Positions 49,578 to 57,586 of a DNA stretch of 64,000 nucleotides are shown here, piece by piece. The DNA is taken from NCBI GenBank assembly GCA_029862045.1, contig JAOTYE010000010.1:1-64000 (forward strand). The letters are read 5' to 3'. A model generated the notes under the pieces. It was not told where the DNA came from and made no database searches. It worked only from the letters and a program-made list of their open reading frames with translations. Source of the DNA: Gammaproteobacteria bacterium (GTDB lineage: Bacteria; Pseudomonadota; Gammaproteobacteria; Steroidobacterales; Woeseiaceae). How positions within the stretch are numbered: position 1 is the stretch's first letter; the number at the start of each line of letters is the position of its first letter. The position numbers were made by a program, and so were the translations under genes.

Positions 49578-49606
49578 AGCATGTTGCAAGGCGATGACGA
49601 TGTCAA
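49578..49606 (-). promoter_or_regulatory. Candidate promoter of the ilvC-leu operon
   Basis: On the minus strand a consensus -35 TTGACA (49606-49601) is followed after 17 bases by CATGCT (49583-49578). The -10 is weak, but the start point would fall about two bases before the leader-peptide ATG at 49569. This matches the expected position for the attenuated transcript. Confidence 0.45.
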
Positions 49607-49999
49607 TACTCGAAATATCAGTTACTTGTGATACCAAATGGCACCCACTTGGCCGCATAGACGCACTCATTACGCAGCCCGGACTTATGTCGTCGTTGGG
49701 CTGGCGATCTAGCAAGCATATGTTATTCTTGGCCACGGGTACTTTGGGACCTGATGAATATCAGAGCAATAAATGGCGGGGAACCGGGGCTCAACGGCTG
49801 CGGGTAGCCAAAGATAAAAGAGATAAAGAAAGGTCCAGGAAAAATTCATCGCCGCGGCGAAGGTGGAGAGGGCCGCGTGCGCATGCAGATTCACGATTTG
49901 TGTGTTCTGTGTTGCAGTTGTGCATGTATTCAACGGATACGTTGCATCCCTCTCCGTAAAAATTATCAACAACAATCGACCTTTTATTAAGGAGCGTTC
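49607..49999 (+). other. Divergent intergenic region before the TonB-type operon
   Basis: No gene is supported here, although long open frames cross it on both strands. Two promoter-like pairs point toward the DUF3450 gene: TTGGGC (49696-49701) with TATGTT (49719-49724), and the nearer TTGCAT (49942-49947) with TATCAA (49964-49969). If the first is used, the leader is about 270 bases long. It contains a small ACGGA/TCCGT hairpin near 49933-49957. AAGGAG at 49990-49995 is the ribosome binding site. Confidence 0.35.
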
Positions 50000-50782
50000 A
50001 TGAAACGGTGCATAAGCAGCAGTCGGCGCATAGGCGTTGCATTCTTTGCAACGGCAATAATTGCGGCATCCGGCAGCGTATTCGCCCAGTCTGTCGACCA
50101 GGTCTTGCAGGCCGAAGATCGTCGGCTGAACCTGGCTCAGCAATCCCAGGAACGGGTCAACAATATTGTTGAAGGGACTCGCTCGCTGGAAGACCAATAT
50201 CGGGCTATTAATAAAGAGATTGACGGCCTGAAGGTATACAACCGCCTGATGGTGGCGCAAACCAGTGGTCAAACGGCAACCCTTGAGGACATCTCCTTGT
50301 CTATGGACCAGGTGGACGTTATCAATCGTCAGATTTTCCCGATGATGGAACGCATGATCGACGGCCTCGAGCAGTCGGTTAGTCTCGACGTTCCGTTTCT
50401 GCTCGAAGAGCGGACCGACCGTGTCGATAATCTGCGGGCGATCATGGAGCGTTCGGATGTCAGCGTCGCGGAAAAATTCCGCAAGGTGATGGAGGCGTAT
50501 CAAATCGAGAATGATTACGGTACGTCGTCTGAGTTTTATACCCAGTCACTGACACTCGATGATGCGACACGCAGCTACAATATCCTGCGTATCGGCCGTA
50601 TCGGACTGTACTTTCAGTCGGATGACTCCAAGATCACCGGCCGTTGGGACAACACGGCCCGCGAATGGGTGATGGATAACTCGGCACGCAGCGACGTTCG
50701 AACAGGTCTGCGCATGGCGAAACAATTGATCGCGCCGGAGCTGATCGTAATCCCGGTTGCTGCACCCTCGGAGGCCAATTAA
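50000..50782 (+). CDS. DUF3450 periplasmic protein of a TonB2-type system
   Basis: A 260-residue exported protein with a signal peptide (about 1-29, ending SGSVFAQ) and a long helical, probably coiled-coil middle (EDRRLNLAQQSQERVNNIVE onward). The C-terminal part with SYNILRIGRIGLYFQSDD is typical of DUF3450. Such proteins are found at the head of TtpC-ExbB-ExbD-TonB clusters and probably act in the periplasm with the TtpC-like protein. AAGGAG precedes the ATG. The stop is followed immediately by the next ATG. Confidence 0.88.
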   Translation: MKRCISSSRRIGVAFFATAIIAASGSVFAQSVDQVLQAEDRRLNLAQQSQERVNNIVEGTRSLEDQYRAINKEIDGLKVYNRLMVAQTSGQTATLEDISLSMDQVDVINRQIFPMMERMIDGLEQSVSLDVPFLLEERTDRVDNLRAIMERSDVSVAEKFRKVMEAYQIENDYGTSSEFYTQSLTLDDATRSYNILRIGRIGLYFQSDDSKITGRWDNTAREWVMDNSARSDVRTGLRMAKQLIAPELIVIPVAAPSEAN

Positions 50783-52144
50783 ATGAAACGCTTAACTATC
50801 ATTATCGCCGCCGGGCTGCTTAGCCTTGGAGTCGGCATAGCCAACGCGCAGGAAGAAGCTGCGAGCATGTCTGAGCTGCTTGATCTGATCAAGCAGGGCC
50901 AGGCCCGCGATTCGCAGGAGGCGCGTCAACGTGAAGCGCAATTCACACAACAGCGTAACCAGCAACAGAATTTGCTGAATCGGGCGCGAGGTGAGCGCAC
51001 ACGCCAGGAAAACGAGAGTGCACGACTCGAGCAACTCTTCGAAGATAATCAATCGAAAATCGTCGCGGCACGGGCCGCACTGGACGAGCGCCTTGGTGCT
51101 CTGAAAGAGTTGTTCGGTGTGCTGCAGACCGTATCGGGTGACACACAGGGGCGTTTCACCGCATCGCTGACGAATCTTCAATACCCGGAACGCGAGGAAT
51201 TCCTCGTCGATTTGGGTAGCAGGATGGCCAGTGCTACCGAGCTTGCCCAGATTGAAGACATTGAGCGGCTCTGGTTTGAATTGCAGCGCGAGATCAATGA
51301 GTCGGGCAATGTAGTCCGTTTCAATCATCTCGTAACGAAGGCCGACGGCGAGCAGGAAGAGATGGAAGTCGTCCGCATTGGTGCGTTCAACCTGGTATCC
51401 GACAACGGCTATCTCGAGTATGACTCGGGCGAAGGATCAATCAGTGAGTTGCTGCGCCAGCCAGACGGCAAGTACACGGGCTCTGCGGATGATTTGTTCG
51501 ACTCTGATGCGGGTTATGTCGGCTTCGGCGTCGACGTCACGCGTGGCGGCATCCTCGGATTGCTGGTTGAAACGCCTACCCTGACCGAAAAGGTCGACCA
51601 GGGCGGTATCGTCGGCTACAGCATCCTTGCGTTGGGTGCTGTTGGGCTGTTGATCGCCATATGGCGCTTCATGGGACTTTCGACCGACAGCCGCAAAGTT
51701 TCGGCACAGCTGAAGCGAGATTCGGCGAGTACAGACAATCCGCTCGGGCGGGTGTTGGCTGCCTACGAAAGCAACCGGAGTGCAGACACCGATACGATCG
51801 AACTCAAGCTCAGCGAAGCGGCGCTCAAGGAGATGCCGGGTCTTACCAAGGGCCTGCTGTTTATCAAGGTGATTTCAGTGGTCGCGCCTCTGATGGGGCT
51901 GCTCGGTACAGTTACCGGTATGATCAAGACCTTCCAGGTCATCACGTTGTATGGTGCTGGTGATCCGAAGATGATGGCTGGTGGTATTTCTCAGGCGTTG
52001 GTCACGACGGTTCTGGGTCTTGTAGTGGCGATCCCGATGGTACTGCTGCACACCGTTGTCAGTGGGCAAAGCCGCAAGATCGTCAACATCCTGCAATCGC
52101 AGAGTGCGGGGCTCATCGCTCAGCATTCCGAGCGTAAAGGCTAA
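50783..52144 (+). CDS. TtpC-like MotA/TolQ/ExbB proton-channel protein
   Basis: A 453-residue protein with a signal peptide (1-22, ending GIANAQ) and a periplasmic coiled-coil region (about 40-120, rich in Gln/Arg/Glu). A middle domain leads to a C-terminal MotA/TolQ/ExbB channel domain with three transmembrane helices near 275-295, 360-380 and 400-425. The channel motif APLMGLLGTVTGMIKTFQ and GGISQALVTTVLGLVVAIP are clear. This long architecture matches TtpC, the extra component of Vibrio TonB2 systems. It is directly abutted by the DUF3450 gene. Confidence 0.9.
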   Translation: MKRLTIIIAAGLLSLGVGIANAQEEAASMSELLDLIKQGQARDSQEARQREAQFTQQRNQQQNLLNRARGERTRQENESARLEQLFEDNQSKIVAARAALDERLGALKELFGVLQTVSGDTQGRFTASLTNLQYPEREEFLVDLGSRMASATELAQIEDIERLWFELQREINESGNVVRFNHLVTKADGEQEEMEVVRIGAFNLVSDNGYLEYDSGEGSISELLRQPDGKYTGSADDLFDSDAGYVGFGVDVTRGGILGLLVETPTLTEKVDQGGIVGYSILALGAVGLLIAIWRFMGLSTDSRKVSAQLKRDSASTDNPLGRVLAAYESNRSADTDTIELKLSEAALKEMPGLTKGLLFIKVISVVAPLMGLLGTVTGMIKTFQVITLYGAGDPKMMAGGISQALVTTVLGLVVAIPMVLLHTVVSGQSRKIVNILQSQSAGLIAQHSERKG

Positions 52145-52161
52145 TAACCTGAGGAGACGCC

Positions 52162-52689
52162 ATGCTCTGGCTGATTGACAGCTTTGAAGCCGTAAGGGAT
52201 TTCATGAATCTCGGCGGCCCGGTATTGCGTGCGATCGCATTCGTGATTTTTTTGATGTGGGTGCTCATCGTCGAGCGGATCATGTTCTTCCGCACGACGA
52301 TGAAGACCCTGCAACGAGACATTCGTGACACCTGGGAAGGACGGTCCGAGCGACGTTCATGGAATGCGCAGCAAATACGTGAATTGATGATTTCCCGTTT
52401 CAGCATTTCGACACACAAGGGAATCACGATGATCCAGACGCTGGTTGCATTGTGTCCGTTGTTTGGACTGCTCGGAACGGTCACGGGAATGATCAAGGTG
52501 TTCGAGGTTATGGCCGTGTCAGGTTCAGGCAACGTGCGCGCGATGGCCGCGGGAGTATCCCAGGCTACCGTGCCGACGATGGCCGGAATGGTGGGAGCCC
52601 TGTCCGGGGTTCTGCTGGTTACGATTCTCAGCCGTCGCGCGGCTCGTGAAGTCGATTTCCTGCAAGACTCACTGACGATGGATCACTGA
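52162..52689 (+). CDS. exbB: ExbB-like proton channel protein
   Basis: A 175-residue, short ExbB/TolQ-family inner-membrane protein with three hydrophobic helices near 20-42, 95-115 and 130-155. The conserved motif CPLFGLLGTVTGMIKVFE and GVSQATVPTMAGMVGALSG are present. With ExbD it forms the proton-driven motor that energises TonB. It is the second channel-type protein of the cluster, which is normal for TonB2 systems. GAGGAG precedes the ATG. Confidence 0.92.
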   Translation: MLWLIDSFEAVRDFMNLGGPVLRAIAFVIFLMWVLIVERIMFFRTTMKTLQRDIRDTWEGRSERRSWNAQQIRELMISRFSISTHKGITMIQTLVALCPLFGLLGTVTGMIKVFEVMAVSGSGNVRAMAAGVSQATVPTMAGMVGALSGVLLVTILSRRAAREVDFLQDSLTMDH

Positions 52690-52699
52690 GGAATTTGTC

Positions 52700-53113
52700 A
52701 TGAAAAGTCATCATATTGCAGAAGCCCCGGTCGAAGAAGAGAATGAGATCAACCTGACGCCGATGCTGGACGTCGTGTTCATCATGCTCATTTTCTTCAT
52801 CGTCACGGCGTCTTTCATCAAGGAAGCGGGTATTGATGTCAACCGTCCGGATGCACCGGTTACGGAGTCGAAGCCTGAAGATGCGAACATTCTTGTCGCG
52901 ATTACCGCTACAGACGAGATTTGGATCGACCGGCGCCTGATTGACCCGCGCGCAGTGCGCGCGAACATCGAGCGCCTGCATGCCGAGAATCCGAAGGGTT
53001 CGGTCGTTATCCAGGCCAGCAGAAGGTCGACCAACAAGATGCTCGTGACGGTGATGGATGCTTCGCGGCAGGCCGGCGTATACAGTATTTCGATTGCGGA
53101 CAATCGCGAATGA
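52700..53113 (+). CDS. exbD: ExbD-like protein, copy 1
   Basis: A 137-residue ExbD/TolR protein with one N-terminal transmembrane helix (about 21-41, LDVVFIMLIFFIVTASF). Its aspartate in TPMLD is the proton-carrying residue. The periplasmic domain follows, with EIWIDRRLIDPRAVRANIE. It starts ten bases after exbB. It is a close tandem duplicate of the next gene, and the N-terminal 50 residues are almost the same. Confidence 0.93.
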   Translation: MKSHHIAEAPVEEENEINLTPMLDVVFIMLIFFIVTASFIKEAGIDVNRPDAPVTESKPEDANILVAITATDEIWIDRRLIDPRAVRANIERLHAENPKGSVVIQASRRSTNKMLVTVMDASRQAGVYSISIADNRE

Positions 53114-53458
53114 TCAGGGTCTGCATTTCGCGATGCAGCCAAAACACAGGAATATGAATAATGAGTAGAAATCGATTCCAGGGCGGAGACGAGGAAGAGA
53201 ATGAAATTAACCTGACGCCAATGCTGGACGTCGTGTTTATCATGCTCATTTTCTTTATCGTGACAGCATCGTTCATCAAGGAAGCCGGCATTGACGTCAA
53301 CCGTCCCGATGCGACAACCGCGGACAAACAGGAAGATGCTGCAATCCTGATCGCGATCAGTGAGAACGACGAGATTTGGATTGACCGACGCCTGACCGAT
53401 CCGCGCGCGGTGCGAGGCAATATTGAGCGCCTGCATGCCGAGAATCCCAAGGGCTCGA
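52733..53458 (+). repeat. Tandem duplication of exbD
   Basis: About 270 bases of exbD copy 1 (52733-53002) recur in copy 2 (53191-53458). Long matching runs include GACGTCGTGTT and GAGCGCCTGCATGCCGAGAA, and most differences fall at third codon positions. The duplication is therefore old enough to have gathered silent changes but both copies remain intact. Confidence 0.85.
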
Positions 53459-53565
53459 TCGTCATTCAGGCCGACGAGGAATCGACGAACGAGTTTCTCG
53501 TTATTGTAATGGAAGCTGCAAAGCAGGCCGGTGTAACGAATGTCGCGATTGCGTCCGAAGAGTAG
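53161..53565 (+). CDS. exbD: ExbD-like protein, copy 2
   Basis: A 134-residue ExbD/TolR protein with the same layout as copy 1: an acidic N-terminus, EINLTPMLDVVFIMLIFF with the channel aspartate, then EIWIDRRLTDPRAVRGNIE. Differences are concentrated at the very N-terminus, in the linker after NRPDA and in the last 20 residues. The two copies could form hetero-dimers in the channel. It lies 47 bases after copy 1 and 47 before tonB. Confidence 0.92.
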   Translation: MSRNRFQGGDEEENEINLTPMLDVVFIMLIFFIVTASFIKEAGIDVNRPDATTADKQEDAAILIAISENDEIWIDRRLTDPRAVRGNIERLHAENPKGSIVIQADEESTNEFLVIVMEAAKQAGVTNVAIASEE

Positions 53566-53612
53566 TAAGAAGCCGTTACAGGGCGGCCGCGGTCGCTGAG
53601 GAGAACTGAACC

Positions 53613-54218
53613 ATGATAGGCCGTTACGCGTTTTCCGTAGTTATAGGTGTTGTCGTTACGATAAGCCTTTTGTTTGTCATGCATTTATTGATCGCAACGG
53701 GTAAGGCAGCACTCACCAAGCCACGAGATCGGGCAAAACTCGAGTTTGTGCGTGTCAAACGCAATGAGGCTCTCAATACCGAGGACTTTACCCCGGAGAA
53801 GCCACCCAAACCGCCTGAGACACCGCCTGAGACTCCGCCTCAGGATATGGATAACATGGATCCGGATGCGCCATCGATCAATGTCGCGCCACCGTCAGTG
53901 GCTACCGACCTGGATATTGGTGGCCCGGGAGGCATGAACATCGCCGAAGGTGACTACCTGCCGATTGTTCGCGTCGCGCCCGTGTACCCGGCGCGTGCAC
54001 TTTCCCGTGGCCTCGAAGGCTACGTTGACCTGTCATTCACGGTAACGACGGCAGGTACGGTCAGAGATCCGGTGATCCTGTTTTCCACGAGCAGCTTATT
54101 TGAACGTGCAGCGACGCGGGCTGTCTTAAAGTTCAAGTACAAACCTCGCGTGGTTGATGGCGTACCCGTCGACGTGCCGAACGTAAAAACTCGCATTTCA
54201 TTCCAGATCGAGGATTAG
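53613..54218 (+). CDS. tonB: TonB-family energy transducer
   Basis: A 201-residue TonB2-type protein. The N-terminal anchor (about 8-30, SVVIGVVVTISLLFVMHLL) is followed by a short proline-rich spacer (PEKPPKPPETPPETPP). A C-terminal TonB domain (about 115-201) includes VYPARALSRGLEGYVDLSF and ATRAVLKFKYKPRVVDG. The small size and short proline segment fit the TonB2 class. It would pass proton-motive force from ExbB/ExbD to outer-membrane TonB-dependent receptors, none of which lie in this window. Confidence 0.93.
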   Translation: MIGRYAFSVVIGVVVTISLLFVMHLLIATGKAALTKPRDRAKLEFVRVKRNEALNTEDFTPEKPPKPPETPPETPPQDMDNMDPDAPSINVAPPSVATDLDIGGPGGMNIAEGDYLPIVRVAPVYPARALSRGLEGYVDLSFTVTTAGTVRDPVILFSTSSLFERAATRAVLKFKYKPRVVDGVPVDVPNVKTRISFQIED

Positions 54219-54261
54219 TGACCCTGGCCGGATCTGATATTCGAAGAGGATACATTTCGAT

Positions 54262-55620
54262 ATGAACAACACCAGTCGTTTGTCTCTCACTGTTTGCCTG
54301 ACACTGCTATGCGGCGCTCTGGCAATGAACCCTGTCGCTGCCCAAGACGAAGACGCGGCGGAGCGTGAGTCGCAGCAGCAAAAGACCAAACAGGCACAGG
54401 CGGTTAGCAAGGATGTTTATGATCGCATTACGAAAGCGCAGGAAATGGTTGATGCAAAAGATTACAAAGGTGCGCTGAAGAGCCTGAACAGCCTCTACAA
54501 TCCGGACAAGCTCACCGAATACGAGCAAGCTAACGTCCTCAATTACATCGGTTTCGTCTACTACAACATGGACGACATACCGAACGCGATTCGGACCTAT
54601 TCGCGCATGATCGCAATTCCGAGTCTTGAACCGCAGTTGAAAAAGCAGACTACGTACACGCTGTCGCAGATGTACACGATGGAGGAGCAATACCAGAAGG
54701 CGTTGTCCACCCTGAACCAGTGGTTTGTCATGGAGACCAATCCAGCGCCGGAACCGTTTATTCTCAAGGCACAAAACCTCTATCAGTTGAATCGATTTCC
54801 GGAAATGATCGAGCCGATTAATAACGCGATACGGATTGCCGAAAAGCGTGAGAAACCGGTCAAGGAAGACTGGTATGTACTCTTGAATTTTGCATACTTC
54901 CAGCAAGAGGATTACCGCCAGGTTCGTGACATTCAGAAAATTCTCCTGGTCAACTGGCCGAAGAAACGTTACTGGTTCTCCTTGGCTGGCGCCTTTACGG
55001 AACTTGGCGAGGACAACAATCTCATCAATGCCTACGCAGCGGCAAATGACCAGCGCATGCTGGAAAAAGAAACCGAATTTGTAACGATGGCGCAGCTGTT
55101 TCTGCAGCGCGAAGTCCCCTACAAGGCGGGACAGTTGCTTGAGAAGGAGATGGCCGCCGGTCGCGTGTCCAAGAACGCGAAGAACTATCGGCTATTGTCG
55201 CAAGCCTGGCAGTTGTCGATGGAGGACGAAAAAGCAATACCGGCTCTCAAAGAAGCCGCCAGACTTAGTGATGACGGTGAGCTCGATGTCCGCCTCGCTA
55301 ATGCACTGCTTAACACCGGTGAATACACGGAATGCGCTGCTTCGGTCCGCAACGGAATTCGCAAGGGTGGCCTGAAGAGCCCCGACAATGCCCAGATCTC
55401 GCTCGGCATGTGCCTCTACAATCTGCGCAAATACCGGGCAGCGATCGACGCTTTCCAGGCAGCATCAAAGACGCCGCGTTCCCGAAAGATCGCGAACCAG
55501 TGGATCAATGTCATACGTGCCGATATCGACCGTAATGAACAGATTCGCCTCGCAGAGGAGGCCGCTCGCAGGAAACGCCAGGAAATCAACGAGCGCCGGG
55601 CGAAAAGCGGCAGAGCCTGA
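54262..55620 (+). CDS. Exported TPR protein of the TonB2-type cluster
   Basis: A 452-residue protein with a signal peptide (1-27, ending NPVAAQ) and tetratricopeptide repeats over about 55-430. One clear repeat is ANVLNYIGFVYYNMDDIPNA, and another is DNAQISLGMCLYNLRKYRAA. The C-terminus is strongly basic and charged (ARRKRQEINERRAKSG). TPR proteins commonly close TtpC-ExbB-ExbD-TonB2 operons and are thought to act as periplasmic scaffolds. It starts 43 bases after tonB and ends before a long hairpin. Confidence 0.88.
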   Translation: MNNTSRLSLTVCLTLLCGALAMNPVAAQDEDAAERESQQQKTKQAQAVSKDVYDRITKAQEMVDAKDYKGALKSLNSLYNPDKLTEYEQANVLNYIGFVYYNMDDIPNAIRTYSRMIAIPSLEPQLKKQTTYTLSQMYTMEEQYQKALSTLNQWFVMETNPAPEPFILKAQNLYQLNRFPEMIEPINNAIRIAEKREKPVKEDWYVLLNFAYFQQEDYRQVRDIQKILLVNWPKKRYWFSLAGAFTELGEDNNLINAYAAANDQRMLEKETEFVTMAQLFLQREVPYKAGQLLEKEMAAGRVSKNAKNYRLLSQAWQLSMEDEKAIPALKEAARLSDDGELDVRLANALLNTGEYTECAASVRNGIRKGGLKSPDNAQISLGMCLYNLRKYRAAIDAFQAASKTPRSRKIANQWINVIRADIDRNEQIRLAEEAARRKRQEINERRAKSGRA

Positions 55621-55657
55621 CCTCTTTTCGAGTCAAGATTCACTGACAAGTCGTAGC

Positions 55658-55689
55658 AGGGGCGTTGACGGATTCCCGTCAACGCCCCT
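55658..55689 (+). terminator. Strong hairpin ending the TonB-type operon
   Basis: A perfect 14-bp stem (55658-55671 with 55676-55689, arm AGGGGCGTTGACGG) has a four-base loop and lies 37 bases after the TPR gene. No T tract follows (AAACTTGCG), so it may terminate weakly or protect the 3' end. The ferredoxin gene begins 37 bases downstream. Confidence 0.55.
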
Positions 55690-55726
55690 AAACTTGCGCG
55701 CCTGCACACTTTAAGACGACATACTA

Positions 55727-56047
55727 ATGGCAAGGATCACTTACATCACGCCCGATGGCGAGCGACACGAAGTCGAAGTTGAAAAGGGCTATTCCGTCAT
55801 GGAAGGGGCGATCAACAACGATATCGCAGGCATAGTCGCCGAATGCGGTGGTGCGTGCGCCTGTGCCACGTGTCACAGCTATGTAGACGGAGCATGGCTG
55901 GATAAGATGCCCGCAATGGACGACATGGAAGATAGCATGCTCGACGCGGCGTTTGAGCGCAAAGACAACAGCCGGCTGACGTGTCAGATCGAGGTCAATG
56001 ACGAACTCGACGGGCTGATTATTCATGTTGCGGACAACGAATACTGA
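55727..56047 (+). CDS. [2Fe-2S] ferredoxin, adrenodoxin/putidaredoxin type
   Basis: A 106-residue ferredoxin of the vertebrate/P450-system type. The cluster ligands are in AECGGACACATCHSY (C-x5-C-x2-C near 40-48) and LTCQIEV near 86. The acidic helix DDMEDSMLDAAFE would dock with a reductase or acceptor. It is not next to isc genes or a P450 here, so its partner is unknown. It stands alone between the TonB-type operon and the peroxiredoxin. Confidence 0.92.
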   Translation: MARITYITPDGERHEVEVEKGYSVMEGAINNDIAGIVAECGGACACATCHSYVDGAWLDKMPAMDDMEDSMLDAAFERKDNSRLTCQIEVNDELDGLIIHVADNEY

Positions 56048-56077
56048 GACGCAGTCTCATACAAAGTCAGGAGAGAA

Positions 56078-56563
56078 ATGATGTCAATACAAGCAGGCGA
56101 ACAGATGCCATCAGGATCGTTCGGTGTCATGACCGAGACAGGCCCGGGTGCGATGTCAACGGACGATCTGTTTTCGGGCAAAAAGGTCGTTCTCGTATCG
56201 GTACCAGGTGCTTTCACGCCGACCTGTTCTATGAACCACCTGCCGGGTTTCGTCGATCAGGCCGATGCTCTGCTGGCGAAAGGCGTCGATACTATTGCCT
56301 GCATGGCAGTGAATGATGTCTTCGTCATGCACGCCTGGGGCAAAGATCGGGGCGTGGGTGAAAAAGTTGTGATGCTCGCAGACGGCAATGGCGACTATGC
56401 CCGGGCGCTCGGCCTTGAACTGGATGGCTCGGGCTTCGGCATGGGAATGCGAGGGCAACGGTTCGCAATCGTAGTTGATGATGGCGTCGCAACGCACGTT
56501 GCCGTTGAGCAACCCGGTGAGTTCGAAGTCAGCAAGGCAGAGTCCATACTCGAACACCTTTAG
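56078..56563 (+). CDS. Peroxiredoxin, Prx5 type
   Basis: A 161-residue thiol peroxidase with the peroxidatic cysteine in VPGAFTPTCSMNHLPGF near 50 and the family stretch ACMAVNDVFVMHAWGK near 75. GLELDGSGFGMGMRGQRFA is also typical of Prx5, and no glutaredoxin domain is fused. It reduces hydrogen and alkyl peroxides, probably with glutaredoxin or thioredoxin. AGGAGAG precedes two consecutive ATGs, so the start may be one codon later. It follows the ferredoxin by 30 bases, possibly co-transcribed. Confidence 0.93.
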   Translation: MMSIQAGEQMPSGSFGVMTETGPGAMSTDDLFSGKKVVLVSVPGAFTPTCSMNHLPGFVDQADALLAKGVDTIACMAVNDVFVMHAWGKDRGVGEKVVMLADGNGDYARALGLELDGSGFGMGMRGQRFAIVVDDGVATHVAVEQPGEFEVSKAESILEHL

Positions 56564-56615
56564 TACCCGAGACCGGGGCTTTCACACCCTCATGGCTCGC
56601 TGCGCTGCGCTTTAC

Positions 56616-56636
56616 TTCGGGTGTTAATACCCCGAA
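56616..56636. terminator. Hairpin between convergent peroxiredoxin and etfA
   Basis: TTCGGGT (56616-56622) pairs with ACCCCGAA (56629-56636) with one bulged C and a six-base loop. ACCCGA at 56565-56570 could pair alternatively with TCGGGT. It lies in the 81-base gap between converging genes and may serve either, but there is no T tract. Confidence 0.35.
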
Positions 56637-56644
56637 CTCGTGCT

Positions 56645-57586
56645 TTAACCCAGTGCCTCGGTAAGTTCGGGTACGACGTTGAAGAGGTCGCCGACGAGCC
56701 CGATGTCGGCGACTTCGAATATCGGGGCTTCTTCGTCCTTGTTGATCGCGACGATTGTTCCTGCGTCTTTGATTCCCGTCAGGTGCTGAATCGCGCCTGA
56801 GATTCCGATCGCGATATACAGATCCGGCGCAATGATCTTGCCGGTCTGTCCGACCTGCATTTCATTCGGTACATAACCGGCATCGACTGCGGCCCGCGTC
56901 GCGCCAACGCCTGCACCCAGTTTGTCTGCCAGCGAATAGATCAGATCGAAATTCTCGACGCTCGCCAGCGCACGGCCGCCCGAGATTACTCTTGCTGCAG
57001 TCTGCAAGTCGGGCCGGTCCGAGGATCCGACCTGCAATTCGATAAAGCGGGTGTGTGTGGGTAATTCGACACTGATGTCTGCACTCTCGATTGCCGCCGA
57101 ATTGCCGGCGCCGATCGCACGATAGGATGCAATTCGTACCGTTGCTACAACCGGGACATCCGTGGGCGCTTCCATCGTAACGACGGCATTTCCGGCATAG
57201 ATCGGTCGTTTGAACGTGTGTGTGCCTTCGACGCTCATGATATCGCTAATCTGGTTGACGCCGAGCAGGGCAGCTACGTGCGGCATTACATCCTTGCCAA
57301 AGGTAGTTGAGGGCCCGAAGACGTGACTGTAGCCGGCTGCGAGCGCGACAATCTGCGGCGCCAACACGGCCGCGAGTGCATGCTTGTTCGCCTGGTTTTC
57401 GACCGTCAACACACGATTGACAGAATCCAGTGTGGCGGCCTCTGCTGCCACCTCGGCAGCTGACTCTGCAAGCACTACGACGTCAATCTCGGCGCCTTCG
57501 ATTTGAGCTGCGCAAGCGACCGTCTTGGCCGTACTCGGATTGAGCACAGCGCCATCGTGTTCTGCAATCAACAGTATTTTGGACAT
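56645..57586 (-). CDS. etfA: Electron transfer flavoprotein alpha subunit
   Basis: FAD-binding subunit of ETF, which carries electrons from acyl-CoA and related dehydrogenases to ETF-quinone oxidoreductase. The 313 residues end with the diagnostic FAD domain (about 190-313): SGGRALASVENFDLIYSLAD, then VGQTGKIIAPDLYIAIGISG, then INKDEEAPIFEVADIGLVGD. The ATG at 57586 shares a base with the etfB stop (TGATG). A GTG one codon earlier is less likely. Confidence 0.96.
   Translation of the reverse strand: MSKILLIAEHDGAVLNPSTAKTVACAAQIEGAEIDVVVLAESAAEVAAEAATLDSVNRVLTVENQANKHALAAVLAPQIVALAAGYSHVFGPSTTFGKDVMPHVAALLGVNQISDIMSVEGTHTFKRPIYAGNAVVTMEAPTDVPVVATVRIASYRAIGAGNSAAIESADISVELPTHTRFIELQVGSSDRPDLQTAARVISGGRALASVENFDLIYSLADKLGAGVGATRAAVDAGYVPNEMQVGQTGKIIAPDLYIAIGISGAIQHLTGIKDAGTIVAINKDEEAPIFEVADIGLVGDLFNVVPELTEALG

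Noticed and set aside
49438..49959. 173-codon plus-strand frame over the ilv leader region
   Set aside because: It is antisense to the leader peptide and terminator. Its composition is dominated by Arg/Ser/Cys in the manner of non-coding frames, and no ribosome binding site precedes it.
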